Assembly: GCA_963922205.1 (NCBI GenBank)
Contig: CAWUHX010000013.1
Coordinates: 1,116,001 to 1,180,000 of the forward strand
Source: Romanomermis culicivorax
Lineage: Eukaryota; Nematoda; Enoplea; Mermithida; Mermithidae
Direction of reading: 5' to 3'
Length of the DNA stretch: 64,000 nt
Under the pieces are notes generated by a model, which was given only the letters and a program-made list of their open reading frames with translations, was not told the origin of the DNA and searched no databases. The position numbers were made by a program, and so were the translations under genes. Positions 34,070 through 45,359 of the stretch are shown in pieces (the first letter of the stretch is position 1; each line of letters starts with the position of its first letter).

Positions 34070-34870
34070 TTGACCATTGGGAATTTGATGGATGTGGTCA
34101 CTTTACACGAAAAATTGTCCCTGGTGTAAACAATCATATTTTGGTGATTGTGATTTTTTGGGCCAAGGGTTTTGGACCACAGGGAATTCAATAAATGTGC
34201 TCACTTTACACAAAAAAAATTATCCAGCATGTATACAATCATTTTTCATGGTTTTTTTGTGCAACGGGCTTTTGACTGCACAGAATCCAATAAATGCACC
34301 ACTTCACACAAGAAAATTATCTTGGATGTAAACAAGCATATTTTTGCGAATATTTGGGGCAAGGGGTCTTAGACCACAATGAATTCAATGAATGCACTCA
34401 CTTTATACAAAAAATCATGCCGAGTGTAAACAATCGTTTTTCATGATGTTTTGGTGGAAGGGTTTTCAAAACTAGGGAATTTATCAAATCCAATCACGTT
34501 ACATGAAAAATTGTCTTGGGTGTAAACAAGCGTATTTTTGTGATTTTTCAGGTCAAGGGGTGTCGGACCACAAGGAATTCAATCATTTTTCGTGACTTTT
34601 TGGTGGAAGGGTTTTTGATTGCAGGGGATCCAGTGAATGCATCACTTTACACAAAAAAATTATCTTGGGTGTGAACAAGCATATTTTTGTGATTATTTGG
34701 GGCAAGAAGTTTCAGAGAATCCAATGGATGTGATCACTTTACATGCAAAATTAGTCTAAGTGTAAAAAATGTATTTCTGCGATTTTTGGGAATGAGCTTT
34801 CTGACTATGCGACATTCAATGGACACAGTCACTTCAAACAAAAAATTCTGTGTGAAAACAAAAGTATTTC
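34070..34870. repeat. 98-bp tandem satellite array, copy 2
   Basis: Same unit as 8380-9240: gaatttgatggatgtggtca and variants near 34082, 34183, 34283, 34382, 34479, 34627, 34718 and 34812, mostly 97-101 bases apart. Confidence 0.8.
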
Positions 34871-34889
34871 TGCATTTTTTTATTGGGAG

Positions 34890-35510
34890 CAGTGTTTTTT
34901 TGTCAGAGACAAATGAAATTTTTTGGGGGCAAACGAAATTGAGGTAGTCATTTGTACTTGTACCAACAGCTCTTTCTCCATTTAAGGAAGAAAAATTTTG
35001 AGGATAAAGTTCAGAAAATATGCATTTTGGTGCATTTTTGGAAGGTCATAATCTCAGAATTTTCTGGCACTTCACGCCATTTATAACTCCAATAATCATT
35101 AATATGTGTCACCTTGCACAGATGTGGCTTTCAGAATGTCTACTTTATGTTTGGAAAATTAATTTTCCAGCATGGCTAAATATCAATACACAAAAAAATT
35201 TTCTTGGGCTTCACACTGGAAAGATTATTATTTCTTTTGAGCTTTTATTTGTCATCTTAGAGAACTTAACCATCAATTTATCATTTGAAAAATTTCTATT
35301 TGTTGCTCAATTTTAATGAAATTTTTATTGTAGTTATAAATCAAATTTGAAAATTACATTGATTTGGTTATTAGTCTTTGGCCATGACCTAGAGGAACAC
35401 AGGTTACTTTTTTATACCTATTTTCAATATGTACAAATTGTACAAATGAAATATTGGTTGTCGTTTGTTCATGTGCTATTGGGTCATGTAAGAAATAGAA
35501 ACTCTGCTTG
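34890..35510. mobile_element. Insertion splitting the 98-bp array from its module
   Basis: The sequence that follows the array at 9185 resumes only at 35515. The intervening 0.6 kb contains a family A fragment (34985-35280: tgcattttggtgcattttt, ttttctggcacttcacgcca). Exact ends were not found. Confidence 0.45.
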
Positions 35511-35514
35511 GGGG

Positions 35515-35830
35515 GTTCTTGATCATGGGGAATTCAATGGAAATGGTCACTTTACACACTTTCATGGAAGGTGATAATTCATAGCTTTGAGATTGTTTAT
35601 TACTGTTTCTTTGATGTGAAGATGACTAAATTTAAAACTTCAATGTGCTTCTATGAAGGTTTTCATGCATGGTTAAAATGAACTTGGTTTAAAGTTCCAA
35701 AAATTCACTTTTGTTTATATTGGATTCATATCCTTTCTAAAAAAACTAAATCTAGTACACTTCTTTTCCTAGCTTGGCAAGTATATTCTTGTTATTCTGC
35801 TCAACTGGGCTTCTACCCTGTTGTCTTAGT
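35515..35830 (+). repeat. Module shared with 9185-9530
   Basis: One more gaattcaatgg-type unit is followed by gtgaagatgactaaattt, ggttttcatgcatggtt and ttatattggattcat in the order seen at 9185-9530. Confidence 0.65.
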
Positions 35831-35859
35831 AATGATGTTAATTGGAAATTGAAAACGTT

Positions 35860-36158
35860 TTAAAATGTCTCAAAATTCATTTCTTGCTTAGTCACCAGAA
35901 ACCCTAATTTTTTGATATATTTTTTGTTGTAGATAATGGTATTCAAATTATCCAATAGTGCAAATTTTGGTATCAAATTGATCATTCGATTACAGTTTTC
36001 TAGAAAGACCCCATTGTAATTATTATTATTACAATGTTCATTGAGATCCACACCTTTTGAAGCTGATAAACTTCCAGCTGCTTGGGCAGCTTCCGTCATT
36101 TCCTTTTGATTTGCAGGCTTATCACTGTTTTGACTCCCCTGTAGAGATCTGAAAATGA
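35860..36158 (-). CDS. Possible terminal exon of an unidentified gene
   Basis: The minus-strand block starts after a good acceptor (tttttattcattttcag) and runs open for about 99 codons to a TAA. It begins SLQGSQNSDKPANQKEMTEA and later has FLENCNRMINLIPKFALLDN. Composition is protein-like and the stretch does not match repeats in the window. No domain is recognised and upstream exons were not found. Confidence 0.35.
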
Positions 36159-36168
36159 ATAAAAACAA

Positions 36169-36590
36169 GGTGTCAAGCAGTCCCTCAAAATGAAATTCCC
36201 AGACTTTTCCTTGTTTTCCAGGTCAATTTCCCAGAATTTTCCAGGATTTTTCAGATTAAAAACTAACAGTAATTCCTACATAAAATTGTAGAAGACATAC
36301 CAGAGACAATAGACATATATAAATGTGCCGAAGACAATAGACATGTATAAAGCACACATGATTGCAACAAAATTTTATTAAGTTGATTTTAGAACATTTT
36401 CACAACATTTCTTCAATTGTGGGGAAGGAAAATCTTCTATTTTTTGCACATGAACTTTTTGCCTATGTAGTTTTTTTTAGTTTTTTATATTCTAAAATGC
36501 TGGAAAATAAATCTCTCTGATGGTTATTCATGAATAAAAGTTCTAAAATCACAGTCTATGTCTTCAATTTTCATTTTCAATGAACCCAAA
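36169..36590. other. Unassigned
   Basis: 36190-36250 has cccagacttttcc and ttttccaggtcaatttccc, like the hAT termini rich in cctgggaaa at 54763 and 61797, but no complete end. Otherwise nothing. Confidence 0.25.
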
Positions 36591-36599
36591 AGTTCATAT

Positions 36600-37300
36600 T
36601 AAAAATGTTGGAAAAATTCCAAGCATTGGGAGAAAAAATTGAGATATTTTGATGAAAAATTGTTTTTTTTCTGTGAAATACTGACTCTTAATGGTTACAA
36701 AATGAGATGAGGTGACTTAATTGAGAGAAACTGTTGATAATAAAGTATTAAATTGAAGTAGATAAGCTAACAGCCCTGCCCGATAGAAAATAATGATTAT
36801 TGTACCCCTGACCCATGCAAAATGCTGGAAAGTTTTGAGATTTTGACCTTCTAAAGCTAACCTGTAATTTGGGGGGAGGTTGGTGGGCCCCCCATGTTCA
36901 ACATTGTCCAACCTTGTACCCAAATGTCGGGATCCCCACCCCCAGCTTGGTCAACCCTATACCCAGGCCCCCCCCAAATTCAGAAAAATTGTGGAAAATA
37001 AAACAAAATGGTTTTTTGGGGGAAAATTTTCCAAACTTTTTTGGTTTTTTTTCGACCCCCATCCCTGAAATTTTGAAAATTTTGGGACTCCCACCCCAAA
37101 ATTTCTGGTTTACCTTCCATTCCATTTGTCAGACCTCTTACAGGTACATTCTGAAGTTCACCAAAATGCATCTTTTCGATTTTGAATTCCCCAAATTGTT
37201 TTCCACAATCAGAACAATACCCAAAACTCTTTTCCTCAATGGACCCCATTGGAGGAAAGTGCTGAAAACTTGTTGCCCCATTCAAGGAAAAATCTTTTCC
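36600..37300. repeat. Family B-like repeat interrupted by a G-rich MITE
   Basis: ttttgaccttctaaag before the MITE and ttcaccaaaatgcatctttt after it are adjacent in intact copies of this repeat type. This supports a clean insertion of 36857-37148. Confidence 0.6.
36857..37148. mobile_element. G-rich MITE, 292 bp, with target duplication
   Basis: The ends are ctaacctgtaa and ttacaggtaca. The flanks ttctaaag (36849-36856) and ttctgaag (37149-37156) match at 7 of 8 bases. It contains G-runs, C-runs and no ORF that is not explained by them. Confidence 0.75.
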
Positions 37301-37903
37301 TAATGAGGAAAGTCAGTTTTTTAGTTTCCTTGCTTAAAACTCGCTCAAAATCATTTCTGATGTGTTTTTGAATGTATCTCATTAACATGCATCTTATTCC
37401 GCCAAAAAAATTAACATTTTTTTGCAAAAAGTCTCGAGCTATGACCTGCCTGTAAATAAATATTTAAGTGAGTTTACATGAGCCAAGCAAGAGAATAATT
37501 CAATACCATAACCTTTTTTCTTTGATGACATAAAAGAATGTAATTTTGACATAACAAGTGAATCAAACAGTAAACTTTGATAAAAAGATAACAATGGAAA
37601 CTAAAATTCTTAAACTGATTCTGAACTGCTGACAGTGTGACATAAAGGTATGAACTTGACCACAGGGCTTTTTTCTGCAAAGGCCAGGCTCTAATGTCCA
37701 ACTTTGGGGAAAATTTTGTCTGCACAGTTAAATTTTGGTCATTCATTCTAAAATCAATAAATTAGCTTAATTTTATTGGAAAAGCCACCAAAAGCTCTTT
37801 TTCTTCTATTTCATTCAATTTGTGCTGGTTTTAGCTTTTAAAACCTAATTCTCTGAGTTCTGAAGAGAAAATGAAAAGATTGGCATGGGTAACTTGTTTA
37901 GTG
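37301..37903. other. No supported feature
   Basis: A minus-strand ORF at 37746-37474 reads like chance AT-rich coding. Nothing else. Confidence 0.25.
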
Positions 37904-37916
37904 CCTAGCACCAGGC

Positions 37917-38093
37917 CAGACAACCCAATAGGGAGGGGTATGAGGGGGGTATTACACCTACCTAAAGTCCTAAAAATTGATCAATGGGTGCCCAATTTTG
38001 ACACAAAATAGAGTGTTTAGTGGACATTTAGCACTACCCCCACAAACTTTCAACTTTACCCCTACCTGGAAAATTTGACCTCGGGGACGTATG
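37917..38093. mobile_element. 177-bp hAT-type MITE with perfect 8-bp duplication
   Basis: It starts cagacaacccaataggg and ends ctcggggacgtatg, the reverse orientation of 10907-11086. caccaggc lies at 37909-37916 and 38094-38101. It sits at the left border of the element 38097-38371. Confidence 0.85.
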
Positions 38094-38096
38094 CAC

Positions 38097-38371
38097 CAGG
38101 CCCATATTTAGAGGGGGAAGAGAATTCCCCCCTAAATTTTTTTACATAGAAGTTTTTAGCAATATCATTGTACTTATACATCACAGTTCCCAAATTAAAT
38201 TATTACATTTACATACTTTTTGTCAAACAGAGGATTCAGCCACTAAACCAAACACACAAAACTAACTGAAAATGAGTTGTCTTTACTGTAGAAATGATTT
38301 TCTTTCTCTTCTGTAAATTCTAAAAAAAATTGAAAATTTCCCGTTTTTTTAAAATCCTGAATATAGGTATG
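38097..38371. mobile_element. 275-bp hAT-type element hit by a MITE at its left border
   Basis: It starts caggcccatatttagaggg and ends cctgaatataggtatg, imperfect inverted repeats. The flanks cctagcac (37904-37911, before the MITE) and cctagtgc (38372-38379) match at 6 of 8 bases. The MITE at 37917-38093 inserted across its first bases. Confidence 0.55.
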
Positions 38372-38379
38372 CCTAGTGC

Positions 38380-39156
38380 CAAAAATTTTTCTGGGATATT
38401 GATTTTTTAGAATGCTGGAAAATGAAACTTTTCAACTTTTATTTCCTAGAGAGAAGGTTTGACTTTTCAGTGAATTCAATGAAATTTCAGATGGGTAGAC
38501 TACAATTCAAAAACTAGGAAAGCAACTAAGAATTTTGATTCTTCAACCAGCAAGAATTCCCACTTGAACTCAACAAATGTCAAAATATTTTTAAAGACCT
38601 CAAAAAGACTTTGGGAAAATAACCGAGAGAAATCTTGCTTTCCCTCAAATTCTCAAAAAAATAACACAGGATCAAACATTTATCCATAATATCTTGATGA
38701 TTAAAGCTGTAAGCATTAGCTAGAATGACATTTTCTAACTGCACATTGGAATAATATAGAAAAAGTATTAAATTATCAAAATCCATGCCAAGCACCAAAA
38801 AATTTCAACTATTTTCAATTTTATGAGGCGTGAAATGCACCTCCGGACAGTAAACCATCGAAAAAATTTTCTTCAAAGTGGTGCTTATGCACAAAAAAAT
38901 TTTCCTCAATTCCTAAAAAATTCCTCGCAAATGGTTGATTGAGGAAAAAAACTGTGAAAAAATGGTGGTTGCAAATATTGATTATTCTTAATTTCAAATA
39001 GTACAGTAATCACATTGAATAAGCAGTTACTTTTTGTTAACAACCATGACCTGGGGGTACATCAAAATCACAACCATTATGATATGATTCAGTGACATTG
39101 TCAAACTCAGTGCGCATGATATATATTTGAAATACATTATAGTTAATACAATCATG
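38380..39156. other. No supported feature
   Basis: AT-rich unique-looking sequence. Minus-strand ORFs at 38798-38580 and 39243-39037 show no motif. 38830-38960 resembles worn family B sequence (attttcctcaattcc). Confidence 0.25.
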
Positions 39157-39164
39157 TTTGTGTT

Positions 39165-39663
39165 CAAGACCGTATTTAAGGGGGTGGTAGGGAGGGTAAT
39201 TACCCACCCCTTGGCGATTGAATAAATTTTTCAATTTTGTCAATTGTTTTGTGTGTTAACAATAGTGTATAGAATCACTATTTTATTTAATAATATTGTT
39301 CACCACTCATTTTCCTAACAGTTTTTAAAGTGTATTCAATTCAGAATGAAGCGCAATCATTCTAGTCTGAAGCGAAATCAAACTAGTCTAGATGTATTTT
39401 AAAAAAAAAAATTGTGTCGATAATTGTCCGGTTGAAAATAACGATTCGAGCGTAGCAGAAACGGATGAGAACGACGAAATCAATGCATTTTTCAAAGTTT
39501 CTGGGGCTCCGCCCCAGACCCCGTTGGGGGGTGCTTAGGCGCGCCACCCCAAACCCCCCAGCCCGAAGCTCGGGCGCTGGGCGCCCTCACTTTTTTAGTT
39601 TAGGCACATTTTATATGGTCTGGTCATTACCCACCCCTTGGGAAAATCCTGGTTACGGCCCTG
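39165..39663. mobile_element. 499-bp hAT-type element with GC-rich palindromes
   Basis: It starts caagaccgtatttaagg and ends cctggttacggccctg, flanked on both sides by tttgtgtt (39157-39164 and 39664-39671), a perfect 8-bp duplication. The right half carries three GC-rich hairpins at 39501-39586. No transposase ORF. Confidence 0.85.
39501..39586. repeat. Cluster of three GC-rich hairpins
   Basis: ctggggc-tcc-gccccag (39501-39517), gcccga-agc-tcgggc (39561-39575) and gggcgc-tgg-gcgccc (39572-39586). Each has a 3-base loop, and the last two overlap. Confidence 0.8.
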
Positions 39664-39729
39664 TTTGTGTTTATATTGTACATGAGAACAACAGAACCCG
39701 TTTTTTACTGTAGGTTTGTAAATTATCAA

Positions 39730-41070
39730 TCATGCATTTTTCTGCTCAACCCACCATTTTTTTGTCAAATGGGTGTCTTTTGAGGAAAAAAATTGAAATG
39801 AGGAAAAAAAATTTGGATATGGTTCTCATCATGGAAAAATTTTCGAAGAATTCAAAGCTGAAAAGATGGGTTTTAGTGGACTTTAGAAGGTCAAAATCTC
39901 AAAATTTTCCAGGTTGGCATATAATAATCATTATTTTCTATATTGGGAAGGGGGATTGTTAGCACATGTACTTGCACTTGAGAATCAATGTTCAATAGTT
40001 TCTAGCAATGAAGTCAGCTCATCTCATTTTGTGATCATAAACAGCACTGTTTCTCTTCCACGAACTTTTTTCTACAAAAGTGGAAAGAGGTCAAATTTTT
40101 TTCCACATGTGGAAAATTTTTTGCTGAACAGTTTTTGTCTTGGAATCCTATAAGTTACTAAAGTAACACATAAATAAATGACTAGAAATCACAACGAAAC
40201 ACCTCATCTCACTGTTTTTTTCCAGCCAGCCTTCTCCCATAGGGAATAGGTTCAAAAAATTTTGCTCCATTTTCCAGAAGTCACATTTTCCCTTAAAAAT
40301 GCTCATAGACGCTTTATTTAGGTGTTTTTAAGCTTTTTAAAGCATTCTGATAATCCCTTTGGAATTTAATTTGGGCTAAGAAAGGAACAAACGTTTCAAG
40401 AAGTTTAGAAAGTTTACGTGTTGATCTTTTTCAAAAAATGTATGAGGGAAAAAATGCAGATATCATCATTAAATATAAAGATATAACATTGAAGATTACC
40501 AATTGAACACAAAATAGTATGTTTAAAATGATGCAAACTATTGAACAATAAATGGTACATAAGTAAAGGTAGACATGCTAAAAGCCACGCCTGAGCTTGG
40601 TAATGAATAATAATGATATAAAAGTTACAACCAGCACCAAGCGCCAGAAAATTTTGAGATTTGGACCTCCCAAAACGCATCAGAATGCATATTTTCAATA
40701 TGAAAACCCCAAATTTTCCTTTCACATTTGCAGAAAGACTTAAAGAATTTTTCCACATTCCAGATTTCTTTCCACATTATACTGCAAATGTAAAAAAACC
40801 AGTGTTTGCACCAGTCATGGGTATAATAATCTTAATTTTCTTACAGGCACAACTGTTAGCATATTTACTTCTACTTACTAATACATGTTCAACAGTTTCA
40901 ATCAATCAAGTTAGCTCGTCTTATTTTCTAACTGTTAACAGTGAGTATTTCACTGATACAGATTTTTCATCAATTCTCTCAATTTTTTTCTCGATGCCTG
41001 GAATTTTTCTAACCTTTGCAACATCAAAATTTTTCCAACCTTTGCCACATTTGTCATTCTTCATGATGGC
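39730..41070. repeat. Family B repeat interrupted by a family A element
   Basis: 39760-40150 and 40806-41060 match the order seen at 13005-13400 (gaaaagatgggttttagtgg; gtcatgggtataat; caattctctcaattttttt). The family A copy 40210-40804 lies between them. Confidence 0.55.
40210..40804 (-). mobile_element. Family A element, about 595 bp, internally deleted
   Basis: It starts cactgtttttttcc and ends aaaaaaaccagtg. The middle hairpin region of the 1-kb form is absent. The remaining hairpin site near 40634 is worn (caccaagcgcc). No target duplication is evident. Confidence 0.6.
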
Positions 41071-41334
41071 CCCAATCATATGAAAATTCGAGAAAAGACA
41101 TAATTGCAAAACAACACAAATATCTGTGATGCAACTGTGAATGAACTTTTTTCTAATCAATTATTTTCATGCTTTAGATCATTCAAAGTGATTATCGCAC
41201 CATTTAAAATTCCAAAAATTTTAGTTTTCTGATTCTTTGGTAAATTGACGGCTTCACAAAATTGGAATGTTTCAACTATCTTAATATATCATAAATAGTG
41301 TAGCAGGCAGGGTTTTTTCAGCATTGTGCAGATG

Positions 41335-41615
41335 GTATTGATATTACTAATTTTTGTATGGTATTGATGTTACTAACCTTTGTATGGTATTGATGTTACT
41401 AACCTTTGGTGCAACTATTCTTCATTTATCCTTAACTGGGGTGAGGTATAGGGCGCCAGACCTTGAATGAGATGAATAGAGTTCTAGTAATGTCATCTCT
41501 GATGACCTGTTTGGCATGACTATTCTCCATTTGTCCTTAGCTGGGGGTGAGGTATAGGGCACCAGACTTTGAATGAGATGAATAGAGTTCTAGTAATGTC
41601 ATCTGTGGCTAAAAC
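41335..41615. repeat. Two kinds of local tandem duplication
   Basis: tatggtattgatgttactaa is repeated three times (first copy variant) near 41332-41405. A unit of about 115 bp containing ggtgaggtatagggc and gaatgagatgaatagagttc follows in two copies ending near 41490 and 41605. Confidence 0.7.
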
Positions 41616-41934
41616 TCATTTATTCTATAAGCAAGTATTTTCATGCCTAATTTTATTGCAATATTATTTATTATAGCTGCTTTTCACCCTACGACCATTT
41701 TTTCTGGCAAATCCAGACCAATATCATGCTTAAATCAAAATTTGTTATACACTAATAAATACCTTGGGTGAGTATGAAGGTATATGATACTTTGTTGGTT
41801 GCAATTAATTATCGTTACACCTTTATTCCAATAATATCTTCGTATTTACAATTGCTGCTCTGCCTTTTCCTTAGCAAACTTCAATCAAAATTTCCATGCC
41901 AACATTTTCCAGCATCTCTATGAGAAGCCATCTA

Positions 41935-42715
41935 TGCTAATGAGTCAGAAGAGTTTAAAAATGGCATTATTATTGAGACATTCATGTATAAGAGTTCAGA
42001 AGAGTTACTGGTAGATTTGGTTGTGGTATACAGTCTGGACACACTGTAAGTAGTAATGCAGCAAATGTTGAGAGAGTTAATCAAGTCAGATACCTTGGAA
42101 ATACTGCAAATCAAGATAAACATCAATGGTCTGCAAATTTTCAGGAATGTATCAGAGGAGAGAAGCTCAATATTCAGCATATGCAGCAATCACTACCTGT
42201 GAGTCAAAAGCTTAATTCCATCAGTCCGATTTCAAGGCTATCATCTGAGCCTCAGAAGCAATCAGTCACGTCTTTAGGGACAGATCTGAAAGCAAATTGT
42301 GGTGAAAAGGTAATAGCTAAGAAAGAAGACAAGGGTGAAAAGAAGAGGCCAGAGGTGATAAATAGCATCATTGTACAGGATCAAATGCCACAGAGTGTTG
42401 AACTGAAGGTGAAGAATGTGAATGGGGAATTGTTAGAGAAAGAAAAGTGTAAATTGGAAGTTCACTTCAAGTCAAACTGGACTCAAACAGAAGAAGTTGA
42501 ACACCTGAATATGGTAAAACAACCTCAGAAGTTACGAGATCAAATGATTTTTGAAAGAACTGAGAATTGTGATTTGGAAATAAATCACCTCAAGGTCAAT
42601 GAGGTATTCATGTTCAAAAGCAACTTTGATGGTGAAAGGTGATATGAATGCCAAAGGTGCCATAATCGTCTGAAAGGAGGAACAGCACCTTACGGCAGTT
42701 CATGCAGTTGACACA
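41935..42715 (+). pseudogene. Coding-like region, function unknown
   Basis: The 153-residue ORF 42181-42642 is hydrophilic and Lys/Glu-rich (KKEDKGEKKRPEVINSIIVQ). Upstream, the same frame stays open to about 42050 (ANFQECIRGEKLNIQH) and an earlier frame reads FKNGIIIETFMYKSSEELLV. After its stop the + strand gives YECQRCHNRLKGG, a possible CxxC-type finger. No family is recognised. It may be a spliced host gene or a dead transposon protein. Confidence 0.35.
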
Positions 42716-43550
42716 GCTGCATAGTATTTTTGCATTTTATTTTTGTATCGCTACAGTTCAAATTTTTAAATATTTCTGCTCTCAAAATCAAATTTTTTCA
42801 TCTTCTTTTTCAACTCTCAAATTTTTCAAGATTGTCTTACTGCCTTAATGTTGTCATTAGAAATTTTTAGAAATTCAGATTTTTTTCCAAAGTGAAAAAC
42901 GAGTGAACAATTTGCTCGAGCATCAAGGAAATTGTATTGGACAAGCACATCAGGCAAGTCAGCCAGGATATTGGCAATAAATCAAATTGTCTTTTCTATG
43001 CTGATGGTGAGTTTATTTTTTGAATTTTTTCAGCGGGAAGAGTCAGTCCATTTTTGGTGCTATGGGAATGATGACTTCATGCTCATACTGCTTAATGGGC
43101 GACCAAAGGGCAAATGAAAAATGAAGTGTATCAGATAGAGTATGCTATGGAATAGTCAAGATGAAATTACAGAGTCACGGCAGAAATGCCAGAACTTTAA
43201 ATTTTGTCACTGACCAAACCATTTGCATTGATGCTATATATTTAAAGCCCTTGGTTTCAAATTTTCTCATTTCAAAACAGAACCTGAAACGATTCTATCT
43301 AAATCAATTTTTGGAATTCCGAGGCATGGAGTTGTCAATAGAATGTTGGACAGAGACACTGCAGAGTCGAGTGGTAAGCATTTGGATTGAGTGTGGGTAT
43401 CCGTAAAGGTGGCATTCTCCTTATTTTCTTACTAGCCAACCGAATTCTGTGACTATGGCACCTACCAATCACAATTTTCCCCCACATTGAAGTTGTTCAT
43501 GGTGGAAAGTGATGTGTATATGTCCATAGAGATTTGAGTCAAATCTAAAT
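42716..43550. other. Coding-like fragments, unassigned
   Basis: VLDKHIRQVSQDIGNKSNCL near 42935 and REESVHFWCYGNDDFMLILL near 43034 read like protein but are interrupted. They may continue the region before. Confidence 0.25.
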
Positions 43551-44401
43551 GATAGTTATTCTTGTTTATGGTTAGTCAAGCTGTAACTGCAGGTATACCT
43601 GCAAAGCAGCAATGACCCCATTTGTGACCAGATGATCGCATCAAACCAATAGGACTCTGCATAGCAACTATGGTTGCTTAGGGAACTCGATGTTTGGAGT
43701 GAAGTCTGGATCATATAGAATTTTGAACTCATGGAAGAGAAAAAACTGCTCATGTTGAAAGGTTGAAGTGTACACCGGAAAATAATCTATGGAGCTAGAA
43801 ATGGCATAACCAAGCTGAAAATAAGGTCACAGATACCAGGATACAGTAGCAGTTTAAAGGCAGTAGACAACAGCAGTAATTAAACTGCAACAATTTTGGC
43901 CAAAAATTCAAATTTTCATTCAATTTTGTCAACTTTTCATTCAAAATTCATAAATTTTCAAATCCAAATTTCAAAACACTTTTGACTTGCTGTTGATCTT
44001 TTAAAATTCATTTATGTGTACATCACACATTTATTCTTGATTTCAAATTACTCATATTTTAATACTTTCGTTGTTTTTCATGTGATTTGATGTCTATTTT
44101 ATTTAGATTTTTTAAACTCAAAAATGTGACCCACTACACTGGCGGAAAGGACGATAACAATGCAATTATGCAGGATATATGGACCTGCTACCAAAGACAC
44201 TCCACATCACTCAATGGGACGAAATGATAGACTGTGGAGGAAGGTACCTAGGAGCCTCAAGGCACGCTGGCGGAACCAGGGAAAGTCAAGCCTGTGCAGA
44301 GTCGTCGATCCGTCAGATGCTGGATCAATGATCGATCGTGCTGCAGCATCTTAGTGGACAGACCTGGGTAACCTTGTAAAAGACTTGACGTTGGAGGTTG
44401 T
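43551..44401. other. Unassigned
   Basis: No family motif. 44140-44350 is richer in G+C and its small ORF (44160-44354) is arginine-rich. It may be internal sequence of the LTR element that follows. Confidence 0.25.
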
Positions 44402-44475
44402 CATGACCCGTACACCCTTCAGGGTCAGGTCATGACAATTATGACCCGTACACCCTTTGGGGTTGGATCATAATC
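44402..44475. repeat. Direct repeat of about 37 bp, two copies
   Basis: atgacccgtacaccctt followed by a gggt-gg-tcat segment occurs twice in succession. Each copy is partly self-complementary (tgaccc...gggtca). Confidence 0.65.
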
Positions 44476-44580
44476 TTTTATGGAGTTGGGATCCAGTAGT
44501 AGGTCGCACTGTAAAAGGTAAAAGTCCTGCTCACAGTTTCCTTCTTCACCTCCCATTGGTCAGTTTCAAGGCCCCAGGGA

Positions 44581-45132
44581 TGTTGGGGATGCACTTACGG
44601 TAGCAGGCATCCCATCCATGCAAATTGTGAAAATGGTGAGAAGGCGTCATTACGTGGGCATGACTGCCTTTATAAGGCAATATGTGATACATGGTGATCA
44701 TTCTTATAATTTTATGTTATTTTGTGCGAGCCGCCCGTCCGTCTTCCTTTGTTATTGTTACTTTTACGCCAATAAAGTGGGGTGGCCAAGTGGTGTTTAT
44801 TTATCGATTGCATAGTGGCAATCGAGAATTATATTGGGCGCTATATACTTTTCTGCAGCAGCATCTCACATCCCAGACTTTTACAAGAACTATTGGGTAA
44901 GGTTCTCTGGAGTATTCTGGTAGTTTTTCAGGTGCAAGCTGTTGGATTCCAGTTACTTATTAGTGACTGAAGGTTGTGTTTATTTCTGCTTAAGGACTGC
45001 TGCACTGTGTTTAGTTGATTGCTAATAGGAAGCTCCTTTGAGTGACCTACAGTAGTCGATTAGGTACAAGCCAATAGGACTTGAGTTATATTGCTGACAT
45101 CCTCGGACTTCAGCAGAGATATAAACATAACA
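44581..45132 (+). mobile_element. Single LTR, 552 bp
   Basis: It begins TGTTGGGGATGC and ends AACATAACA (TG...CA). It contains a TATA-like tataaggcaatatg near 44672 and a polyadenylation-like ccaataaagtgg near 44769, in the order expected for an LTR. The 25462-26739 structure is built from two copies of it. A 33-base piece just upstream (cttcttcacctcccattggt) recurs in reverse at 54395-54430. No target duplication was found. Confidence 0.6.
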
Positions 45133-45359
45133 AAAATCCGCCTTTTATACATGCATATCCGTCAAATAAGTTGCCAATTCTGGCAACTTATGCGGATATT
45201 TTCGAGCAAAATATCCGCAAAACATACCTACTTTTTAGACATGAAAAAGGCAGATTCGGCATCTGCTGAATAGACATCTGCAAAAAAAGTAGATGTATAT
45301 CGGCCGGCAATATCCGCAATCCGCATCTGCATGCAGATTCTACCGATTAGTGATTACCC
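45133..45359. mobile_element. Family D terminus next to the LTR
   Basis: It has ccgcaaaacat, tccgcaatccgcatctgc and ends ccgattagtgattaccc, the family D right end. It contains the hairpin gttgcca-attc-tggcaac. Confidence 0.6.

Noticed and set aside
36869..37303. 144-residue + strand ORF and overlapping minus ORFs
   Set aside because: They span the G-rich MITE and its repeat host; open frames exist in several phases because of low complexity.
43007..43033. 27-base intron (gtgagt...ttttcag) joining two coding-like pieces
   Set aside because: Too short for a spliceosomal intron in an animal, and the flanking reading frames are not recognised.
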